A model generated the notes under the pieces. It saw only the letters and a list, made by a program, of their open reading frames with translations. It searched no databases and had not been told where the DNA came from. Shown here piece by piece: positions 57,222 through 64,000 of a stretch of 64,000 nucleotides of DNA. Every line of letters starts with the position of its first letter. The stretch's first letter is position 1. Position numbers and translations under genes: made by a program. The stretch lies in NCBI RefSeq assembly GCF_022539505.1, contig NC_061511.1:30886620-30950619 (forward strand), in the 5' to 3' direction. The stretch is from Lolium rigidum. Lineage: Eukaryota > Streptophyta > Magnoliopsida > Poales > Poaceae.

Positions 57222-58392
57222 TGTTATCACCAGAATTTGACCACGCCAGAGGAGGGCCGCGATCAAGATGGGCGTGAAGATTACACATGGAAGAAAATAC
57301 GTGAATCGGCCTTTTGTACCAAGTTGGGCTAAACTGCCCATGTATCTGTAACATATGAGATCGCATCTTAGTTTAGGAGTTAGAGTTTTACCCGTGCACG
57401 GTTTGGTGCGCACCCACATTAGAAAGTCCCCTGGACTATAAATATGTACCTAGGGTTTATGGAATAAACAACAACCAACGTTCAACACAAACCAATCTCG
57501 GCGCATCGCCAACCCCTTCGTCTCAAAGGGTTTCTCCGGTAAGCACCATGTCTGCCTAGATCGCATCTCGCGATCTAGGCAGCACGAGCCTGCCCACGTT
57601 GTTCATGCGTTGCTCGTACTGAAGCCTTTTTGATGGCGAGCAACGTAGTTATCGTAGATGTGTTAGGGTTAGCATTGTGCTTAGTATCATATGCTGTTGT
57701 AGTGCAACCCTTGCGCATCTAGCCGTCCTTGTACCTCATCATGGGTGCAGGGGCGGCACCCCGCTTGATCGTTATTTAGTAGATCTGATCCGTTACGATT
57801 GCTCCTTGATTTATCAGGGATTAGTTTAATATCCGCAATAGTTAGGCCTTACAAAGGGTTGGAGGATCCAGCGGCGTGTAGGGTGTAGTTTGCTGGCCCT
57901 AGACGGGATGTTCCGAGGATCAACCTCGTGTTGGTTTTTAGGCCTTGTCTAGGGCTGTCTTACGGTCACCGTGCGCGAGCGCGAGGCCCAATCGTGAGTA
58001 GGATGATCCGATTATGCGGTGAAAACCCTAGATCGTCGTGGATCTCATATGCTTTATCTTGATCAAGCAGGACCACCATATATTCGGCCACCTTGGACGA
58101 ATCATGGGTGGATCGGCTCCATGAGCCGATTCACGGGATAACCTGAGAGCCGATCGAGGCTCGTATTTAACGTGTACGTGTGTGCCCTGCGAGGAAACTA
58201 AGCGAGGCATCATCCACACCTTCCCGACCGGGTATAGGTCAGGTGGCACGCCCTTGCAGTTTGCATCGGCGCGCGACCAGGAGGCTTTGCGGGCCGTCGC
58301 TCTGAGGGACTGGGGCCAGCCGCAGCCCTAGTTGTTCCCGGCTCTACGGTGTTGGCCAGTCACTGCCCGCCGGTGGGTTTCTGACGCCAACA
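57222..58392 (+). repeat. 3' LTR
   Basis: 1171 bp, paired with 51209-52378. Differences seen include an extra t in caccatgtctgcc, an extra g in caggggcggcacc, a lost c in aacctgagag and changes in the last 150 bp. The minus-strand frame of the transposase runs 32 bases into it and stops (58360-58362). Confidence 0.95.
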
Positions 58393-58413
58393 GAGCTGAA
58401 TAGTTGTTGTTAC

Positions 58414-60780
58414 ATTATTGTTGCAGTATTGTACTTCATCACCTGGACCTTTCTTTCTGTTGGTTCCACTTTTGCTTGTTTTGTTTGATTTCCCTTGCTT
58501 TGACTTGGACTGTTTTTTGTCTTTCTTTTTAGCCTTTTCTTGCATTGATTCGACCCAATCCTTTGGTCTCTTATTACTCTTCCGACCTTCTCTCTTTTTT
58601 AAACCAGCCACTGTACTGCCCAAAGTTTGTTCTGGCACTGGCAAACTTTCTTCATGGGAATCTTCTGGCTTGAAAATTTCTTTTATTTTATCTTCTATGG
58701 TTTTGTTCATTGAATCAAGTGAACTTTCCAGTAAGAAATACGATTCGTCAAAGTCCACTGCCCTCGAAGCCATGCGAGCAAATTTTTTGCATACTGATTT
58801 GTATCGGTGCAATTTTTCTAACTTAGGATCTTCCACAATATCCTTTCCTTTGTTATCTTGCACGATGTCTGATCTTGCTTCTTTTGTCCATCGTTTAAGA
58901 ATATATGCTTCTGGAATCAACTTGATATTCATCATATCTAGTGATTTTAAAGCATGGCTACAAAGGATTCCGTGTTTCTCAAATTTCTTACAACTGCAAG
59001 AAACTGTTTGATTAATGGAATGAACAGAAACTTTGTATCCATAAGTATTAGTTGGCCGCCCTTCAAGATTACAGATGGCAACAGTAAACTCATTGATCGA
59101 ATCATTTTGCACTGAGTTCTTGATATAAGCTGCTGTTGATTTTTCAAACTCCTCCTGGAAGAGTTTAAATATAGGTGGTGTATAAACATTTGCTGCTTGC
59201 TGTAGTATCGGCGTGCCCTTCAATTTTAGCATCGGCAACTTTTTCCTAGCTTCATGTTCAGACTTTACCTCCTTCTCACGCTTCTCTTGTACTGCCCTTT
59301 CAAAATGTTTGAAGAACCTCACTATGTCCAAATTAAATTTCAGATGCTGCTTAAGGTCCTTATTAAAGCTCTCACTGAGTTGTGTGCTTCGCATTCCCAA
59401 TGTAAACACATCCTTCATGTAGCAATACGCCCACTTGTGCTTTAGTTTGTAAATGCCATCCAACCAGCTTCCATTCTTCACCTTAGATTGCATTGACTTG
59501 AAAACTTCTTCAAACTTCTCTTCTTTTTCATATAAATACATGCAGCGATTATATTCCATCAAAATTGTTGTTGCTTCATCCTTCTTTTGACTTGAATCAG
59601 TAGGAAGGTCCCCTTCTGTTGGTTCTTCATCCTCTTTTTCACCGGGATCACTAGGGAGGACCCCTTCTGTTGGTTCTTCAGCCTTATGCGAGCTTAAATG
59701 CTTTATTGCATTCTGACCCATATGCCAACAACACAAACCATGTATTGTATCAATAAACACCTCACCAACTGCCCTTCCCATTGCCGCATTTTGATCGGTA
59801 AAAATTGTTTTTGGATGCTTCTGATTATGTGCTGCTAGGAAAGTTTCAAATAACCACCTAAAAGAATCTAGTGTTTCATCATATAAGAGAGCTGCTCCAA
59901 AAACAACTATTTCTCGGAAATGATTAAATCCTACAAAAACTCCAAAAGGTCTATACTCTTTGTTGGTAGAATATGTGGTATCAAATGTAATTACATCACC
60001 AAATAAAGCATAGTCTATCAACATCTTAGCATCAGCCCAAAATATATTAGTTATTTGTTCTTCACTATCTAGTTGAATAGCATGTTGAAAGGATGGATTG
60101 TCAACAACTTGTTCTTGAAAATACTTTAACAAACCTCCTGCTTCTCCATACTGCAAGCTACGTTGGCGCTTACTCCTCAAATAATTTTTCCGATCTTGCA
60201 GTGTGTACCCAAGATTGGACGTTCCACCAACAACTTCTCCGGAAAAGACATGCGCTGCCTTTGGTGCAATGCCGGCGTGATCTGCTGCTTCTATATCCAT
60301 GGCATCCACCGGACATACCTTTCGCTGAGATGGGATCAAGTGGATCATATCTGCCCGATACAAGATATGATTGTGCTCTGCCTCAAAGTCATGTACTTTA
60401 TATTTGTTGGTATTTCTGTCTAGAAGAATTCCCATGCGTGCTTTACATCCTGTTCTTGTTTCAGCCCGCGAAGACTTGTATTGGCCCTCACGTTTATCTT
60501 TTGATCGATGACCTTCCTTTCCACATAAGAATCTTGTTGATGTCACAACTCCATCCTTATTCTTATTACTGTAATGCTTTCTAGCATCAAATCCAGTTTT
60601 TCCTGCATAAGAAATCCAGGAAGTCCATGCTTCATCTGTTGTACTGAATTCCATACCTAGCCTGGGAGCCCAACTTGCAGCCTGTTCATTGTTGTTGTTT
60701 GACTCCAAATTGAGATTTCCCTGATCGTGGTTGTTGTTTGACTCCTCATTGAGATTTCCATTACCGTCTTCTGCTTGCAT
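58414..60780 (-). CDS. FAR1-type MULE transposase, main exon (789 codons)
   Basis: Starts at ATG 60780 (MQAEDGNGNLNEESNNN). A FAR1 DNA-binding domain at about 43-140 has a Cys/Cys/His/His set (C86, C112, H136, H138). The MULE transposase core at about 260-475 has D267 (TFDTTY), D329 (FTDQNAAM), the CCWHM signature at 350-354, and E470 (LSESFN) as probable third acidic residue. A SWIM zinc finger at 595-609 has CSC, then C607 and H609. A basic nuclear-targeting tail covers about 726-778. It binds element ends and cuts them for transposition; domesticated relatives are FHY3 and FAR1. All core residues appear intact. I end the exon at AAT|GTAACA (58414). Read through, the frame would gain 17 codons, 10 of which come from the inserted LTR. 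An 18-residue acidic unit (EEPTEGxLPxD) is duplicated at 368-400. Confidence 0.88.
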
Positions 60781-60809
60781 TACTGAAGGCCACCAAAACC
60801 AGTAGAGAA

Positions 60810-60885
60810 GTATGCAGATCTCAAGGTTCGGGAAAGTATGCAGATCTCAAGGTTTGGGAAGTATGCAGATCAAGGTTTGGGGAAG
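60810..60885 (+). repeat. Short tandem repeat in MULE 5' leader
   Basis: The unit gtatgcagatctcaaggtt, followed by (c/t)gggaa, is present three times (starting about 60810, 60836 and 60861, period about 25 bp; the third lacks tct). It lies 30-105 bp upstream of the transposase ATG. Confidence 0.85.
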
Positions 60886-60907
60886 AACAAGAACACAGAT
60901 CTGGTGA

Positions 60908-61016
60908 TTTTGGTGGGAAAAGGCAAAAATAATATTGACGTCCTAGTTTTTGGTGGGAAAAAGCAATACGTGGAGTACTTTTGGTGGGAAAATGGGCGAC
61001 CAGTTCTTTTTGGAGG
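60908..61016. promoter_or_regulatory. Four repeats of TTTTGGTGGGAAAA-like motif
   Basis: TTTTGGTGGGAAAA or a close variant occurs at 60908, 60948, 60979 and 61007 (the last as ttttggagggaa), between the transposase leader and the right terminal repeat. Clustered repeats at such a place often bind a transposase or host factor. The motif is one base from the E2F consensus TTTGGCGGGAAA. Binding is inference. Confidence 0.5.
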
Positions 61017-61086
61017 GAACCATCAAATAGGAAAAAAAACTATACCTCCAAATTAGTAGATAAATTAGAGTTTGTTACGGCTTATT

Positions 61087-61182
61087 AAATCTGGGCCATA
61101 GAGGGGAAACAAGGGTCAGGATTGCCCCAACTCCATGCGGTGAAGTTGAGGCCAACTCCAGGGGATCCGGACCCCACCGGTG
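61087..61182 (-). repeat. MULE right terminal inverted repeat
   Basis: Inverse of 49587-49682; ends ccaccggtg at 61182. The two mismatches are adjacent bases in the stretch caact(ct/tc)accgc. Confidence 0.93.
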
Positions 61183-61398
61183 GATCTAACCCAATTTGCT
61201 AAGCTAGGGCAAATCCTAAGTTAGATTGGGCCTTTTTTTCATTTTTTTCTTCTATTATATAATTTGATTTGATATCTAGGCTGGACCAAGTCTTAGGATG
61301 GGCCTGTTTCACCGTTTACACCCACCTGGCTAGGCCATTGCAAATAATACCACGAATTACCAGTAAAGAAAAATGAATAAATCACTACACTTTGGAAA
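61183..61398. other. Flank right of the MULE
   Basis: AT-rich. Nothing recognised apart from a loose palindrome (ctaacccaatttgctaag ... cctaagttagattggg) at 61186-61232. Confidence 0.3.
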
Positions 61399-61665
61399 AT
61401 GTTATACCAGGCGAAAATTAGGGAGAGAAATTCCCCCGAGAAAGTCAGAAAACCCAGCAGGAGACGGAGGGAGATAGGAGTCGTCGCAGCGAGAGGCAAA
61501 GGTGGTAGATGTGAGCCACCCTCGCCAACTTCTCCTACCAACTTCTTTTCCTCCCCCTCGTCTCGTGGGACGCCGCTGCCGCCTTCGTCTCCGCCCCGCG
61601 CGCTTTCTTCTGCCGCCGCTGCCGCCGCCGCCGGCCGGCTGAAACCTCCGGTACGTACGCGCCGT
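61399..61665 (+). promoter_or_regulatory. Orphan 5' leader-like exon
   Basis: An AT-rich upstream region changes abruptly into a leader-like stretch: purine-rich, then CT/CCG-rich with gccgccgctgccgccgccg. It ends with a donor-like CCTCCG|GTACGTACG at about 61651. This is the usual look of a grass first exon followed by a first intron. No coding exon that could join it was found before the F-box copy at 63594. Its host gene may lie beyond the window or have been disrupted. Confidence 0.4.
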
Positions 61666-62696
61666 CCTTGCCAATCTCTATTGCACGTAGCGCCCCATGG
61701 ATTCTGGCCGCCGCCCGCCGCCAGGCAGTGTCCCCTTGCGATTCTTTACTTATCGGCCGCGTTTATAGGACTGGCCCGCGTTTCTTTTTCTTTTGTTTCC
61801 CCTGAACTCCGCGCTCGTTCTTGGTTGTGGAGATACTTCCTTACTCGCTCTACAGTTCTATCTTGTCTGCCCTGGCGGGTTTGGATTGGAAGGTGGCGGT
61901 GGTTGGCGATGCGTCTGGTGACTTGTGAAAAAATCTTGTGTTCCTGAGTCCCTGACTCCCGAGGTGTTCCTTGGATTATCCTCTGATTGGTTTGTAGGGG
62001 TGTGGTTGGGCGAGGCCTCTCGCCAGCTGCTGCCGTATATCTGTTTGCGATTGGTTGATTGATTTATGATGGTTCGTTTCTCCGTTGGGTTTCATTGTTG
62101 TAATCGGAAATCGTGGCATTGATTGATATAATGACAATTATGACCGAAAAATTGGTTTTTGATGAGTAGGTGTCGGTTCTGTAGTTCTTGGCTTGAAGGC
62201 AGAGTCTGTAATTCTCTTACTCATCCATTGCAGGCTAAGTTGATCTGTTGATTGTTTTTGTACACGTCAACCATTAGAAATTTCTGGGATATCAGATCAA
62301 AAAAAAAAATTGTAGGCCCTAGATAGAATCAAGTGTGTGCTTGCTCAGTTCTGGTAACTGGTACAAGTACACCACCTTACTCTGTTTCTACTTTTAGGTA
62401 ACCATCGATCAACCACGGTAGCCACATTAGGCTAGACAAAATATTACAATTCCATAATGTCTCTATATTATGTGACCTTCAACTTATACTCATTTGTGAA
62501 TAATCTTCAATAATAAAATAAAATGGCTAATACAGTTCCGAACTGCATGTCGCATGCATGTATAATGACAATGTATTTGCTAAATAAAAATGCATGGTCT
62601 TTGTATCTATTTCTTGGAGACCATTGGTATCAGACTATCAGTCTGACATAACCACCTGGTACTAGTGTTTTTTTTTATTGTAGTGCTATTTTAGTT
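61666..62696. other. Possible first intron or intergenic stretch
   Basis: T-rich sequence with no frames, which would fit an intron downstream of the donor-like site at 61651. No acceptor with a following coding exon is apparent. Confidence 0.3.
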
Positions 62697-62711
62697 GACC
62701 AATGCATTTAT

Positions 62712-63209
62712 ATAAAAAAAACGAGACCAGGCAGGAATAGCCCATGGCGGCATTGTATTAAGTTTTTCAGGGCACAGAAGTGCAACAGTGCGTACACGCT
62801 CGCGAGCTCGCGAGTGAGTACCGGGACTCGAACTCGAGCGGGGGGCATCACAGAGGCATCACAGCCTACCAAATAGCATCCCTCCACGATTGGTGCTCAT
62901 TTATCGATTTCTTGCGCAGTTGATGCTTTTTCTGTTGATATGTCAATCACTATTTGCTTTCTTCGGTGATGCCTACTATTTGTTCAAGTGAGTAGGTTCA
63001 TTCGGTTTTAACCGAAAACCGAACCGAATTTGTCGGTTAACCGAATCTTCGGTTTCCTAAATTTCATGCCAATTTCGGTTACCATTTTTGAAAACCGAAT
63101 TTGTTCAACAATCGCAAAAACCGAACCAAAATTTCGGTTAAAACCGAATGCCCACCCTGAATCACAGGTATCATCACCCTGGTAGCTATCCGGGCTAGGC
63201 CTCGGTTGC
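62712..63209 (-). mobile_element. Insertion of about 0.5 kb flanked by a 15-bp direct repeat
   Basis: The 15-mer gaccaatgcatttat stands at 62697-62711 and 63210-63224. On the minus strand the insert ends with a T run (gtttttttat) and contains gagttcgagtcccgg, which resembles the B box of tRNA-derived SINEs; several grass SINEs end in T rather than A runs. The right two-thirds look unrelated and contain an AACCG-rich inverted repeat unit. I infer a SINE-like retroposon with a nested second element, but the exact composition is uncertain. Confidence 0.55.
62999..63150. mobile_element. AACCG-rich MITE-like unit, 152 bp
   Basis: Ends are perfect inverted 18-mers (CATTCGGTTTTAACCGAA at the left, its complement at 63133-63150). 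The inside consists largely of further cggtt and aaccg motifs in both orientations. No coding. A foldback element or protein-binding cluster. No clear target duplication. Confidence 0.65.
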
Positions 63210-63593
63210 GACCAATGCATTTATCAAAGCTCTCTCATGGAGATGAGACCGCACATAAGTATGACGATGTTTTACTCTAAAAATTGTACCAGAAGAAATC
63301 TAGCTCTGGGTTGTCTTGGTTTAGCCCAACAGAGACCAAGTTGATCTCTTTTTTCTTTCCGTAGTTAATCTCTACTCCTTACCGACACGGGACCGGGAGC
63401 TAGTAATCGGTCCCAATACGTACCAGTTTCGTACTGTTCAACTTTAATTCAGAACTTGCCATGAATAATAAACAGTTCCAATCGGTCCAAAACTCGATCG
63501 TCTCTCTTTTCCGCCGCCGCCGGCCACGCCCAGCGTAAGAATTAGAGACTACGGATCTCCTTCTTAGAACGGTCGGAATCCCCACTGGCGACC

Positions 63594-64000
63594 ATGATGG
63601 CGGAGACCTCACGGACAGGATCCGGTCTCCCGGAGGAAATCGTCTTCTACGAGATCCTCGTGCGCCTGCCCCCAAAGTCCCTCCTCCGATGTCGCGCCGT
63701 CTGCCGTGTGTGGCATCGGGCCACCTCCGCCCATGGATTCCTCCACGCCCACCATGCTCGCCAGCCCAAGTTCCCACTCATATGCAGCTACAACAGCGCC
63801 AACGACGACGAGGGGGAGTCCCTAGAAATCAACACCTTCGACCACCGGTCATGCCCCTACCCGCTCGAGCCCGTCGCCCGACTCACCGGCACCTTGTTGG
63901 ACGTGGAAGCCTCATGCGACGGCCTCCTCGTCCTCTCCCACCGCTTCAGGCGGTTCAAAACTTTCTCCATTTGCAACCCGGTAGCTCGTCAATATGCCCC
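63594..64000 (+). CDS. F-box protein, copy 2 (cut by window end)
   Basis: Starts ATGATGGCGGAGACC (MMAETSRTGSGLPEE) and stays open to the last base, covering the F-box and the beginning of the F-box-associated region (CDGLLVLS, NPVARQYAP). It is nearly identical to 41547-42668 over this length. I count six amino-acid differences in about 135 (W/R, R/G, V/G, L/F, E/G, W/R). The 5' flank from about 63288 is also shared, except for a short insertion (aatcggtccc, near 63407). The rest of the gene lies beyond the window, so integrity is unknown. Confidence 0.88.
   Translation, partial: MMAETSRTGSGLPEEIVFYEILVRLPPKSLLRCRAVCRVWHRATSAHGFLHAHHARQPKFPLICSYNSANDDEGESLEINTFDHRSCPYPLEPVARLTGTLLDVEASCDGLLVLSHRFRRFKTFSICNPVARQYA

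Larger units (their letters stand above)
51209..58392 (+). mobile_element. Tat-lineage Ty3/gypsy LTR retrotransposon, 7184 bp, gag-deleted
   Basis: LTRs of about 1170 bp begin TGTTATCACC and end GCCAACA. The 5-bp target duplication gagct lies at 51204-51208 and 58393-58397. Order inside is protease-less pol: RT, RNase H, a second archaeal-type RNase H, integrase, then an antisense frame and a polypurine tract. The second RNase H and antisense frame are marks of the Tat (Retand/Ogre) clade. Gag and protease, normally about 2 kb, are absent: only about 70 bp separate the LTR from the start codon and about 430 further bases precede the RT region. The copy would need proteins from a relative to move. 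By-eye count of LTR differences is about 10-12 substitutions plus several 1-2 bp indels, near 1 percent. Confidence 0.95.
49587..61182 (-). mobile_element. FAR1-type MULE (Mutator-like element) interrupted by a gypsy element
   Basis: The 96-bp ends are inverted copies of each other (49587-49682 and 61087-61182) with only two mismatches. Inside, on the minus strand, is a FAR1/MULE transposase gene. Removing the 7184-bp LTR element and one 5-bp target repeat leaves about 4.4 kb, a normal size for an autonomous Jittery-like or FAR1-like MULE. No 8-10 bp target duplication is visible just outside the ends (left ccaactact, right gatctaacc). The site may have mutated or recombined. The near-identity of the ends indicates recent activity of this copy or family. 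Confidence 0.9.

Noticed and set aside
58360..58413. Transposase frame extending 17 codons to a stop inside the LTR
   Set aside because: The last 10 codons come from the inserted LTR, and a phase-0 donor at 58413 with matching downstream exons explains the end better.
60093..60584. 163-codon plus-strand frame over the transposase gene
   Set aside because: Antisense of a strongly supported coding exon. No independent evidence.
1..64000. CRISPR arrays, bacterial operons, rRNA or tRNA genes
   Set aside because: The window is plant nuclear DNA. The direct repeats found are satellites, LTRs or local duplications. The only tRNA-like motif (62.8 kb) is a B box within a SINE-like insertion and lacks a cloverleaf.

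Overview
The window looks like nuclear DNA of a grass, most likely a Pooideae species. The evidence is spliced plant genes with GT-AG introns, plant-only families (F-box proteins, an LRR receptor kinase of the MIK2 type, a FAR1-type MULE transposase), a Stowaway-like MITE, CACTA termini, a Tat-lineage Ty3/gypsy element, and GC-rich grass-style coding starts in AT-rich flanks. I cannot name the species. Host gene density is low, and most of the window is duplicated or transposon-derived.

Layout: 1-2430 is the first copy of a duplicated, gene-derived segment; the second copy lies at 36982-39962, with a third GC-rich piece at 40205-40578. 2742-3176 is a small hypothetical gene whose 3' end and flank were tandemly amplified to 5727. 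5886-7721 is a broken LRR receptor kinase on the minus strand. 9917-10330 is a small conserved plant gene. 11-24 kb is AT-rich with many diverged local tandem repeats and exon-like scraps on the minus strand. 24921-26349 is a non-LTR insertion with a 14-bp target duplication. 26829-32329 is a tandem array of nine monomers of about 550-660 bp. 33820-34760 is a decayed F-box gene. 41547-42668 is an intact single-exon F-box gene, and a near-identical copy starts at 63594 and runs off the window.

The best structure is at 49587-61182. A MULE with two 96-bp terminal inverted repeats encodes a FAR1-type transposase on the minus strand. A 7.2-kb Tat-lineage gypsy retrotransposon (LTRs 51209-52378 and 57222-58392, target duplication gagct) sits inside it. 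If the splice sites are read as I propose, the retrotransposon landed in the first of a series of short phase-0 introns, and the transposase has a 3' tail of five short exons. Three of these are tandem copies of one exon-intron unit of about 162 bp. The apparent transposase C-terminus that runs into the LTR is then an artefact.

Other complete small elements: a 343-bp TRIM (44317-44659) with 85-bp LTRs, an initiator-tRNA-like primer site and a 5-bp target duplication; an 81-bp retroposed tail with a 16-bp target duplication (8039-8119); a truncated LINE-like insertion (46212-46614); and a 0.5-kb insertion flanked by a 15-bp direct repeat (62712-63209) that contains a small AACCG-rich inverted-repeat unit.

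All boundaries and divergence counts were made by eye. No database search was possible.
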